Assembly: GCA_031266315.1 (NCBI GenBank)
Contig: JAISBG010000307.1
Location: forward strand, 1 to 6,361
DNA length: 6,361 nucleotides
Origin: Planctomycetaceae bacterium
Lineage (GTDB): Bacteria; Planctomycetota; Planctomycetia; Pirellulales; Thermoguttaceae
Reading direction: 5' to 3'
Shown here: positions 1 through 6,134 of the stretch, piece after piece
Numbering within the stretch: the stretch's first letter is position 1
How the letters are laid out: every line of letters begins with the position of its first letter
Made by a program: the position numbers and the translations under genes
Notes under the pieces: model-generated
The model's database searches: none
What the model saw: only the letters and a program-made list of their open reading frames with translations
Told to the model about the DNA's origin: nothing

Positions 1-656
1 AGTGGTTCAAAACCAAGAATCGTTTCGAATTTACCGACTTTAACAGAAAGATTACCATAAGCGAGTTGAACATACAGTTGCGGAATGGCGGTATAATAAT
101 CGCCGTCTTGCCAACCGTAATCAAATTTTGCGTCGCCCCAACTTTGAGAAATCCACGCTTCGGGACCAAAATATCCTTCCGCCGCAAAACCCCAATCAAG
201 TCCGTGTTGACCATCGGCTTCTTTTTTAACTCCAAGCCAAACCTGATTGATTTGCAAATCGGTTAAATGGACGGTGGACAATAAATTACTGTTACCGGAA
301 ACCGGATCAAATTGTGTAACAGTCCTTCCTTTATAGTTCGTTCCTTTCGCGCGTGTAACGGAATTGCCGCGACTGTTCGCATAAACACCTCCCTGAACCC
401 AACCGAAAACTTCGATTTTATCGAAAAATGATCGGGTATGGCGTTTGTGCCGAAACAAATCAAGTGATTCACAAGGGTTACAATTAACAGCCTCACAAGG
501 ATCGCCGACTTGTTCACTGATTGGTTCGCAGGGAGTACATTCTGCCTGACCAAGATAGACGGAATTATTTTCCGTGTGAGCCAAAACTCCCGCACAATAG
601 GAAAACAAAACCAGTAATAACGACAGTAATGATGAAAATACAAAAAATTTTCTCAT
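1..656 (-). CDS. BBP2-like outer-membrane beta-barrel porin, 5' part (cut by left edge)
   Basis: Open reading frame from ATG at 656 to the window edge, 218 complete codons with no stop. The start is supported by AGAGGAG at 660-666, three bases upstream, and by an immediate signal peptide: MRK, a Leu/Phe-rich core, and a likely cleavage after VLA at residue 26. A Cys-rich linker follows (about residues 39-64, with CTPC and CNPC), then a barrel-like region from about residue 80 with alternating aromatic/Gly strands: EVFGWVQGGVY, LTDLQINQVWLGVKK, LDWGFAAEGYFG, and finally IPQLYVQLAYGNLSVKVGKF followed by ETILGFEP. This strand pattern and the VKVGKF..ILGFE signature match the planctomycete 'putative beta-barrel porin-2 (OmpL-like)' group by recall. 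Expected role: outer-membrane channel or surface protein; substrate unknown. The C-terminal barrel lies outside the window. The gene is divergent from the DUF1559 gene. Confidence 0.85.
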   Translation of the reverse strand, partial: MRKFFVFSSLLSLLLVLFSYCAGVLAHTENNSVYLGQAECTPCEPISEQVGDPCEAVNCNPCESLDLFRHKRHTRSFFDKIEVFGWVQGGVYANSRGNSVTRAKGTNYKGRTVTQFDPVSGNSNLLSTVHLTDLQINQVWLGVKKEADGQHGLDWGFAAEGYFGPEAWISQSWGDAKFDYGWQDGDYYTAIPQLYVQLAYGNLSVKVGKFETILGFEP

Positions 657-778
657 AATCTCCTCTTTGTTTTAAGGGGTTAACTGAAACAAACACAGAG
701 GGGGATAAATAATTTATCGGTATTTTCCATACGGAAATTTAACTATATTGCGATTTTGTAACCATTCATTTGCCGTCT

Positions 779-810
779 TATTTCACGGCTTCCCATGATA
801 TTTCACGGCT
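779..810. promoter_or_regulatory. Spaced 12-bp direct repeat upstream of the porin gene
   Basis: TATTTCACGGCT occurs at 779-790 and again at 799-810. The copies are exact and start 20 bases apart, about two helical turns, so both would face the same side of the helix. They lie 123-154 bases upstream of the porin start codon. This is the usual look of a paired activator or response-regulator site, but the cognate protein is unknown and the regulatory role is inference. A small inverted repeat, TTTCC-ATAC-GGAAA (724-737), lies closer to the gene. Confidence 0.4.
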
Positions 811-851
811 CACACGTACAATAGTAATAATTTTGAATAAACATACATATA

Positions 852-1058
852 TTATTCAGTAGAATTTTCGTTAAAAGTAGGAAATCATCAAGTGGGCGAC
901 CATAAGGTAGGCAACCTTTTTGCTAAAGGCTTTCACCACAGTTGTGCCGGCGTTAGCCGACTGTGAATCAGATTACGACGGCAAACGGTATTGCTTTCCG
1001 TTTTGGAATCAATAACGAGTCAACCGGCGCAACCGTCCAGCGGACGGATCGCCCACCC
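852..1058 (+). repeat. Structured intergenic repeat, copy A
   Basis: This copy aligns with copy C (5671-5891) and with the reverse complement of copy B (2527-2788). Its left flank (852-901) matches B's outer flank at about 44 of 50 positions. The core runs from AGGTAGGC (905-912) to GCCCACCC (1051-1058). It contains the conserved segments GCGTTAGCCGACT, ACGGCAAA, TTGCTTTCCGT and CAACCGGCGCAACC. The right hairpin is GCAACCGTCC, loop AGC, GGACGG (1029-1047). The left hairpin is degenerate (CCTTT, TTGCT, AAAGG) and followed by about 16 extra bases not present in C. A weak match to the right flank of the family may extend to about 1097. The copy lies between divergent genes and carries no ORF. 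Function unknown. Confidence 0.85.
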
Positions 1059-1116
1059 ATGTTAACCTGTCCGAATGATTACAATCAAAATTTTCTCAAA
1101 AAAAGAAAGATTTCTC

Positions 1117-1145
1117 TTGATTTCCGATATTATTTCTGATAATAT
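1117..1145 (+). promoter_or_regulatory. Putative sigma70-type promoter with overlapping palindrome
   Basis: TTGATT at 1117-1122 and TAATAT at 1140-1145 are separated by exactly 17 bases, each matching four of six consensus positions. A perfect inverted repeat, ATATTAT-TTCTG-ATAATAT, covers 1127-1145 and so overlaps the -10 box, as an operator would. Transcription from here would give a 5' leader of roughly 95 bases before the ATG at 1248. In an AT-rich background such matches arise by chance, so the call is tentative. Confidence 0.35.
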
Positions 1146-1223
1146 TTAAATCTCATTCAATGGCGATACATCTTTTTTGCCGTATTGTTTTGCGGTAAAT
1201 GTTTCGCGATTATTTCGATAAAA

Positions 1224-1239
1224 CCTTATAAAATAAGGA
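1224..1239 (+). promoter_or_regulatory. Shine-Dalgarno for ATG 1248, inside a small hairpin
   Basis: AAGGA at 1235-1239 lies eight bases upstream of ATG 1248, a good ribosome binding site. The same bases form the 3' side of a perfect six-pair hairpin, CCTTAT (1224-1229), loop of three A, ATAAGG (1233-1238). In RNA this could partly mask the site. The stem is short and AU-rich, so any regulatory effect is speculative. Confidence 0.4.
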
Positions 1240-1247
1240 ACATAACA

Positions 1248-1337
1248 ATGAAATACTTTGTTGAAAACGCTTCGAAAAATTCAGTGAAAAGTCAAATGTT
1301 AAAATGGGCAAGCGAGGGGGGGGGGGCAGTATATTAG
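1248..1337 (+). CDS. Short leader ORF ending just after a G11 tract; probable detached N-terminus of the DUF1559 gene
   Basis: ATG 1248 has a good Shine-Dalgarno (AAGGA, eight-base spacing) and opens a 29-codon frame, MKYFVENASKNSVKSQMLKW followed by ASEGGGAVY, that ends at TAG 1335-1337, immediately after the poly-G tract. It lies in the same frame as the DUF1559 gene, which becomes open again directly after this stop. Prepilin-type proteins normally have a short basic leader before GFTLVE, and no ATG, GTG or TTG exists in frame between this stop and the GFTLVE motif (1425-1442). The simplest reading is that this ORF is the original 5' end of the DUF1559 gene, now separated from it by indels or, alternatively, by sequencing error in the homopolymer. 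It might instead be a genuine leader peptide. Confidence 0.5.
   Translation: MKYFVENASKNSVKSQMLKWASEGGGAVY
1316..1326 (+). repeat. Poly-G tract (G11)
   Basis: Eleven consecutive G residues in an otherwise AT-rich region, inside the leader ORF that starts at 1248. Such tracts change length by slipped-strand mispairing. By hand: 11 G ends the ATG 1248 frame at TAG 1335; 10 or 13 G ends it at TAA 1345; 9 or 12 G leaves it open to 1513 but out of frame with the DUF1559 body. No tract length alone therefore joins ATG 1248 to the prepilin frame. A second one-base change, such as loss of an A from the A4 run at 1361-1364, would also be required. Confidence 0.9.
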
Positions 1338-1451
1338 AAAGATTTAATAACAAAGAGCGGAAAACGTTTACTTTCTCAATACTTTTCCGCAAAATTCTCA
1401 CAACTCATTCGTTCTTCACCGTTCGGCTTTACATTAGTCGAACTTCTTGTA

Positions 1452-2498
1452 GTGATTGCGATTATCGGCGTGTTAATCGCACTTTTGTTGCCGGCGGTTC
1501 AGGCAGCTCGTGAGGCGGCAAGGAAAACACAGTGTTCTAATCGAATGAAACAAATGGGTCTTGCAATCCATAATTTTCACGATTCTTTAAGTGGAATTCC
1601 GCCGGCACAGGTTGCTGATTTTCGAAGATCAACGATGTGGGGACTTCTCTATCCTTTCATGGAAGAAACCGCATTATACGAGCGTATTGTTGATCCTTCT
1701 CCTTGGTCAACCGGCGGTTACGTAACGATAAACTCTTGGTGGAATAGCGTTCTCAAAAAGGAAGAACGTCAAGCATTTGGGGCATTTACCGGATATCAGT
1801 GTCCTTCACGACGTTCCGGTTATTCTGCTAATGACTATGCGACAGATAACAACGATAACAGTGATGCCACCAATGCCGCAGGACCACAAGGAGATTACGC
1901 CTTTATCTGTTCAAACGCTACTGGTAATTGGTGGGGAATGGACGTTAACGGCACACGCAGTCCGTTTCGCACCTCCATTTATGCGTTAGCTTCTTCTGCC
2001 GGTAAAAATATTACTTGGCAACCTCGTGATACATTTGCTTGGGTTTCAGATGGACTAAGTAATCAGTTTTTTATCGGAGAAAAACATATTCCGCTGAATC
2101 GGGTTGGTATTTGTCCCAATGCCGCTTATTCTTCCGGCAATGCCGCCAATACCCGTAACATGGGAGAATGCTGTTATTTGAGAAATGGTGCGTCAAGAAC
2201 GACTTCGGCGGCAAGGACATTTGCCTCTTATGAATCTTATGCTGTTTCCGGTCTGACCCAATATGCAATTAATGCGTATCCGATTTGCCGACCAAACGAT
2301 TATTCCGAAGATAATGTTCCCACTCATACGGCTTATCATTCGGCATACCGAAGTATTGGTTTTGGAAGTTACCATCCGGGCATTTGCCAAATGTTACTTG
2401 GAGATGGTTCTGTACGAGGTGTTGCCGTAACAACACCAACAAGAATTCTTCAAGCCTATTCTTTTGTCAGCGATGGCGAACAAGCGGTACTACCTTAG
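1452..2498 (+). CDS. DUF1559 protein with prepilin-type leader (5' end disrupted or unconventional)
   Basis: The only canonical in-frame start after the stop at 1335 is GTG 1452, giving 348 residues, but this cuts the leader in half. The frame is open from 1338 and reads [14 protein letters not shown].., then [11 protein letters not shown] at 1422-1454, running into [20 protein letters not shown]. This is the type IV prepilin GFxxxE signal and N-terminal helix. Other family hallmarks are YQCPS (about residue 115), [14 protein letters not shown] (199-212), and the C-terminal HX9DG motif with H308 and D318-G319, followed by a [11 protein letters not shown] tail. Such proteins are abundant in Planctomycetota. 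They are thought to be exported pseudopilin-like surface proteins, but their job is unknown. Starting at 1452 would lose the cleavage site, so translation either begins upstream at a non-standard codon, or the gene is frameshifted or misread near the G11 tract. The body itself is intact. It is convergent with the glycoside hydrolase. Confidence 0.85.
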   Translation: MIAIIGVLIALLLPAVQAAREAARKTQCSNRMKQMGLAIHNFHDSLSGIPPAQVADFRRSTMWGLLYPFMEETALYERIVDPSPWSTGGYVTINSWWNSVLKKEERQAFGAFTGYQCPSRRSGYSANDYATDNNDNSDATNAAGPQGDYAFICSNATGNWWGMDVNGTRSPFRTSIYALASSAGKNITWQPRDTFAWVSDGLSNQFFIGEKHIPLNRVGICPNAAYSSGNAANTRNMGECCYLRNGASRTTSAARTFASYESYAVSGLTQYAINAYPICRPNDYSEDNVPTHTAYHSAYRSIGFGSYHPGICQMLLGDGSVRGVAVTTPTRILQAYSFVSDGEQAVLP

Positions 2499-2526
2499 GA
2501 TTTAAGATTGGTTCCTTCGTTTTTGT

Positions 2527-2788
2527 AAAAAATTTCTGATTCTACTGGATTAGATGTCCAAACCTTAACAAGTTCGTTTTAAACACGGAAGACACAAAAA
2601 TTCGTTGCGAAAATAGGTGGGCGACCTTTCGCTGAAAGGTCGCGTCGGTTGAGTCATAATTTTGCCGCCGTTAATCTGGTTCACTGTCGGCGAGTGCGCC
2701 GACGCAACCTTTCAGCGAAAGGTTGCCCACCTCCAAAAGGTCACCCACCTGATGATTGCCTGCTTTTAACGAAAATTCCATTGAATAA
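2527..2788 (-). repeat. Structured intergenic repeat, copy B (inverted, internally deleted)
   Basis: The reverse complement aligns with copies A and C. One flank (2739-2788) matches the left flank of A; the other (2527-2584) matches the right flank of C at about 47 of 58 positions. The core (2615-2732) has near-perfect 34-bp inverted ends, 2615-2648 and 2699-2732, differing at two positions. Each end holds a ten-pair hairpin: GCGACCTTTC-GCT-GAAAGGTCGC (2621-2643) and GCAACCTTTC-AGC-GAAAGGTTGC (2704-2726). A third hairpin is GTCGGCG-AGTG-CGCCGAC (2686-2703). About 27 bases of the middle found in C, including TTGCTTTCCGT, are missing. The copy fills nearly the whole gap between two convergent genes, so both transcripts would run into these hairpins. 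No U-run follows any of them, so they are not classical intrinsic terminators. Confidence 0.88.
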
Positions 2789-2827
2789 TTACAAAAATAC
2801 AAAACTTATTGACCGTGTAAAGTATAT

Positions 2828-5425
2828 TCACAATGATTCGAAAACAATTTCGTACCAAAGAGTTTTTGTTTCGGGAGTAAGTTTAATCGTTGCGGTTTTT
2901 TGGGAACTGATAATATCCTTACCGACTTGTTCTTTTCGTTGTCCGGCTGAATTTAAAGCAAAACATCGTACCATTTTCCCGTTTGTGTGTAATTCCAGCG
3001 TCAACGGAATACCTTCACAAAGAATCGGAGCATTACCCCAATTATTGTGAACCGTCATACGGTCGGGATTTGTGTTATCGTATTGTTCGAATTTCATTCC
3101 GGTGTTTTCCATAAAACCGGTTGCTGCAACAAGAATCCGGTTCGGGGAAAATTCCGTCAACGAAACAGTTGCCCAATCAAGCCGTGTTTTTCCGAACGAT
3201 AATTCGATATCGCCGATTTTGAATTTACGGTTTTGAATAAATCCTGAAAAGATTTTCGTTTTGGGTGTATTTAGCGTGAAATATCCGGCATTTTTTTCTT
3301 CCATGTTCCATGTCAATTCTCCGGTGTCGCTGACGAATACTTTTTGATCTTCGGGAATGACCGGAATTTTTTGAAGGTCTGTTCCGTTTTTACCGTCCAA
3401 ATCAAGAGCCGTTCCATGTAACAACGTCAAACGGAAATCCAATCCGAGAGATTTGAAATCAATTTGTCGCGGTGAACGTTTTTTGACGAAAGCATCAATT
3501 TCTGTTTTTTGATCCATTGAACCGAAAATTGTTGTTTTTGCTTTTGTTACATCGCCGCGTAAAATAATAGCGGCACAAGCCGGAGCATGAACCAATTGTC
3601 CCGCGTGGGCGATCATATCGAAATATCCGGTAAATTTTTCCGGTTCAATATTAGGAGCATGAGCGTAAGTGTATTGAAAGACACCGTTCCAACCTTGAAA
3701 TTGAGCAAACGCACAGATCATCGGTAAACCTTCGGCACTGAATTGATTGGGAACCGGATGATTATATTCGCTAATCGTATGCGGTTTACCTGCAATCCGG
3801 CGTGTTCCGAGTCGTGTGAAAATATCGGTATCCGCAAAATTAACCAACGCCATGTTACGAATATACCAATCTTTATTATCCCATTGTTTGACGGGGAACG
3901 ACGGATGATTCCAATAAGCATGGTCGTCACAATAATCCAATGCCGCCTGAACATGTTTCGAGCCGTAATAAAGTTGTGTACCGGAAACCGGAGATTTTAC
4001 GTTGAGTTCCGATTTGAGATACTGCGACATCGGAAGCCAATAATTCCATTCGAGATCAACAAGGAATTGCCAGAAATCGCGACGATATTCTTCGGAGAGA
4101 TGTGTTTCGTTCTTTTTCGCGATGGGAACGTTACGTTTTTCCAAATCGTAATTCATATCGTTACCGAAATTACCGCCGGAACGAAGTGTTACGCCGGCAA
4201 TTTCAAACGTTCCGGGTTTTAATCCCGTAAAAGTAAATCGGGCTTTTTCGTAATCTTGAGTTCCGAAAAAATGATATTGAAACGTTTTCCATTCCGGTGT
4301 TACTGAAATAGCGGCGTACATTCCGAGATTTTCCCACGGCGCAGCATCCATCGCAACATAAGAACGTAAGGAAATCGGTTTATCGCTACGAATTCGAAAC
4401 GATAACGTGTAAGGCTGATTCTTTTCGATTTTGAGTTTTCGGAACATCAATTGCGGTGTCCAACTGACGTTGCCGTCACGGTGAACAATAATCCGAACCA
4501 ATTTTTCTTCCGGGACAACAAAACATTCCGCATGTTCCTTGTCGTCGCGTTGGAGATACCAATCTTTGCTGTCGAAAGTCAATGGTTTATCGAAATCGCC
4601 GCCGTGAATCATTTCATCGCCGAGCGGTTTATTGATACAATTCCACGCTTGAAGCATTGTTTGAGTCGTTTGATATTTTTTGTAAAGCCAATCGTTCCAT
4701 TGCTTTTGAAATTCCGCTCCATAAGGATCGGGCAATTCGTCAAGATTACCGCTTGCCCATTCGATAACAACGGAATTTTCGTTATTGATTTCAACCATTG
4801 CTACCGCCGGTTCATTATTGTACGACAATCCGGTATAGGGATTAACGTGCGTCAAAAGGTCTTTGGCATATTCTTTTTGTAACTCAATCATTTTCGGTTC
4901 AAAATTATCCAAACCTTTATCATATTTGGGACGTTTATCTTTGTGTGGAAAACCGTCACGGTCATCGAGCCAACGTCCGACATGCAGATTGAGATTGACA
5001 TAAATTCCGCGTTTTTTCAGTGCGGCAATCAGATAATCGAGTTTATCAAACATAACTGGATTGATTTTTCGCAACGATTGTGGTTTATCGCCCCAGATTG
5101 CCCATGAATCCATGTGATGTAGCCGAACGCAGTTAATACCGAATTGTGCCAAACGGTCTGCGAGTTTTTCGGCGGCATCTTTTTCCGGAAAATTAGCATG
5201 ACCGGAAAGATTGGTTGCCCAAAACCGGATTTCTCCATTGTCGGTTACGAATTTATCGCCCTGTACCCGAACAAACCCATATTTACCCGCCGGAGCATCC
5301 AATAACGATGACATATTGATCGCATCTTTCGGTGTATCAAATGAAACCGCAAACGGAAACAATTCGTCCGCTCGAAGAAATCCACAAAATAAAGTAATAA
5401 AAATAAACAAAGTAATTTTTTTCAT
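2828..5425 (-). CDS. Secreted clan GH-A glycoside hydrolase (GH5-like) with inserted CBM-like domain
   Basis: The frame is open from ATG 5479, but ATG 5425 is preferred: it begins a clear signal peptide, MKKITLFIFITLFCGFLRA, with cleavage expected after residue 19. That gives 865 residues. The Shine-Dalgarno is weak (AAAAGA). A (beta/alpha)8 barrel is recognisable. Early strands are FWATNLSG, INCVRLHH and IYVNLNLHVG. The strand-4 motif VEINNEN holds the likely acid/base Glu216. The strand-7 motif HTISEYNHP holds the likely nucleophile Glu553, and GVFQYTYAHA follows as strand 8. Between strands 4 and 5, at about residues 275-418, lies a beta-sandwich-like segment (KLKIEKNQPYTLSFRIRSDK.., EWKTFQYHFFG.., FTFTGLKPGTFEIAGVTLRS) resembling CBM4/9-type domains. 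The C-terminal 200 or so residues look like further beta-sandwich. Expected role: hydrolysis of a plant or algal polysaccharide outside the cytoplasm; substrate not predictable. Other GH-A families remain possible. No operon partner is seen. Confidence 0.82.
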   Translation of the reverse strand: MKKITLFIFITLFCGFLRADELFPFAVSFDTPKDAINMSSLLDAPAGKYGFVRVQGDKFVTDNGEIRFWATNLSGHANFPEKDAAEKLADRLAQFGINCVRLHHMDSWAIWGDKPQSLRKINPVMFDKLDYLIAALKKRGIYVNLNLHVGRWLDDRDGFPHKDKRPKYDKGLDNFEPKMIELQKEYAKDLLTHVNPYTGLSYNNEPAVAMVEINNENSVVIEWASGNLDELPDPYGAEFQKQWNDWLYKKYQTTQTMLQAWNCINKPLGDEMIHGGDFDKPLTFDSKDWYLQRDDKEHAECFVVPEEKLVRIIVHRDGNVSWTPQLMFRKLKIEKNQPYTLSFRIRSDKPISLRSYVAMDAAPWENLGMYAAISVTPEWKTFQYHFFGTQDYEKARFTFTGLKPGTFEIAGVTLRSGGNFGNDMNYDLEKRNVPIAKKNETHLSEEYRRDFWQFLVDLEWNYWLPMSQYLKSELNVKSPVSGTQLYYGSKHVQAALDYCDDHAYWNHPSFPVKQWDNKDWYIRNMALVNFADTDIFTRLGTRRIAGKPHTISEYNHPVPNQFSAEGLPMICAFAQFQGWNGVFQYTYAHAPNIEPEKFTGYFDMIAHAGQLVHAPACAAIILRGDVTKAKTTIFGSMDQKTEIDAFVKKRSPRQIDFKSLGLDFRLTLLHGTALDLDGKNGTDLQKIPVIPEDQKVFVSDTGELTWNMEEKNAGYFTLNTPKTKIFSGFIQNRKFKIGDIELSFGKTRLDWATVSLTEFSPNRILVAATGFMENTGMKFEQYDNTNPDRMTVHNNWGNAPILCEGIPLTLELHTNGKMVRCFALNSAGQRKEQVGKDIISSQKTATIKLTPETKTLWYEIVFESL

Positions 5426-5598
5426 GATCTTTTCATTGAGTCTAATGACTTCAATATTAAATGGTTGCAAAAATAACATTTTATTGACATTACAAAATAA
5501 TATAGTAACTGTTCGTGTATAATAATCAAGAGGTCAGTAGGATTGCAAGTTTGTAATCGTTCACGAATAATCAAAGTCAAGGTAATGTATTTACTCAC

Positions 5599-5667
5599 GA
5601 TTCTTAGTCCGTAAGACTTTCACGTGGATAACCCCGTGCAAACGAAGTGCAACACGAGGTATTGAGT
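5599..5667 (+). repeat. Left arm of a 70-bp imperfect inverted repeat flanking copy C
   Basis: This segment matches the reverse complement of 5932-6001 at 57 of 70 aligned positions with one gap (hand count), including CCGTAAGACTTT and TGGATAACCCCGTGCAA. It contains an internal hairpin CCCCGTG (5632-5638) with CACGAGG (5653-5659), one mismatch. No ORF. It may be one copy of a second hairpin repeat family or one end of a composite element. Confidence 0.8.
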
Positions 5668-5670
5668 TCA

Positions 5671-5891
5671 TAGGCAATCATAAGGTGGGCGACCTTTCGC
5701 TGAAAGGTCGCGTCGGCGTTAGCCGACTATGAACCCGATTAACGACGGCAAATAGTGTTGCTTTCCGTGTTGGAGTCAATGCAAACTCAACCGGCGCAAC
5801 CGCCTAGCGGGCGGATTGCCCACCTCTGTTCGCGTTTAAAACGAACTTTTCAATGCTTGGATACCTAATACGGTAGATTCAGGAATTTTCT
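5671..5891 (+). repeat. Structured intergenic repeat, copy C
   Basis: The core runs from AGGTGGGC (5683-5690) to its exact complement GCCCACCT (5818-5825). The left hairpin is perfect: GCGACCTTTC, loop GCT, GAAAGGTCGC (5689-5711). The second hairpin is GTCGGC-GTTA-GCCGAC (5712-5727). The right hairpin is GCAACCGCCT, loop AGC, GGGCGGATTGC with one bulged A (5796-5819). The interior aligns closely with copy A. The right flank (5834-5891), beginning GTTTAAAACGAACTT, matches the flank of copy B at about 47 of 58 positions. The short left flank GGCAATCAT is shared with B. No ORF and no ribosome binding site are seen. Function unknown. Confidence 0.88.
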
Positions 5892-5931
5892 CTGTTGAAC
5901 TACTACGTAGTTCCGGTTGTGGTGGTGTATT

Positions 5932-6001
5932 ACTCAATGCCCCGTGCTGCGTTCCACTTGCACGGGGTTATCCATGTTAAAGTCTTACGGGCTTAGGAAT
6001 C
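5932..6001 (-). repeat. Right arm of the 70-bp imperfect inverted repeat
   Basis: Reverse-complement partner of 5599-5667. It holds a perfect eight-pair hairpin, CCCCGTGC (5940-5947), 12-base loop, GCACGGGG (5960-5967). With the left arm it encloses copy C, giving a roughly 400-base non-coding unit. The loop sequences of the two arms differ while the stems are largely kept. Confidence 0.8.
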
Positions 6002-6068
6002 AAATATCTTCACTTTAACTTTTTAACTACGATGCGTAACATCCTGAGTAAATAATATTGAGGATAAG

Positions 6069-6113
6069 TTTTTATTTAATTAATAAAATTTTTTGTATTA
6101 GTAATAATTTTTT
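6069..6113 (+). promoter_or_regulatory. AT-rich leader with T-tracts about 20 bases apart
   Basis: Runs of five, six and six T at 6069-6073, 6089-6094 and 6108-6113 are spaced about two helical turns, upstream of the start at 6135. This arrangement favours intrinsic DNA bending and resembles AT-rich promoter regions. I cannot pick convincing -35 and -10 boxes within it. Confidence 0.25.
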
Positions 6114-6134
6114 ATTGTTTTGATGGAGTATTTT

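Noticed and set aside
1304..1513. Plus-strand ORF through the G tract in another frame (MGKRGGGG..)
   Set aside because: No ribosome binding site, and its second half is an out-of-frame reading of the conserved prepilin leader. It matters only as the frame entered with 9 or 12 G.
2621..2726. Hairpins of copy B as classical rho-independent terminators
   Set aside because: The stems are strong but no T-run follows on either strand, so the intrinsic terminator definition is not met.
2649..3050. 133-residue plus-strand ORF overlapping copy B and the 3' end of the glycoside hydrolase
   Set aside because: Half is repeat sequence and half is antisense to a clearly coding region; no start signal or family resemblance.
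5426..5479. Upstream ATG 5479 as the start of the glycoside hydrolase
   Set aside because: It would place 18 charged and mixed residues ahead of a complete signal peptide; ATG 5425 gives a normal secreted N-terminus.
5483..5528. Plus-strand TTGACA with TATAGT or TATAAT as a promoter
   Set aside because: Spacings of 11 and 28 bases do not fit a sigma70 promoter, and no gene follows on that strand for about 600 bases.
852..5891. Repeats as a CRISPR array
   Set aside because: Copies are kilobases apart, of different orientation and about 200 bases or longer, with no regular spacers and no cas genes.
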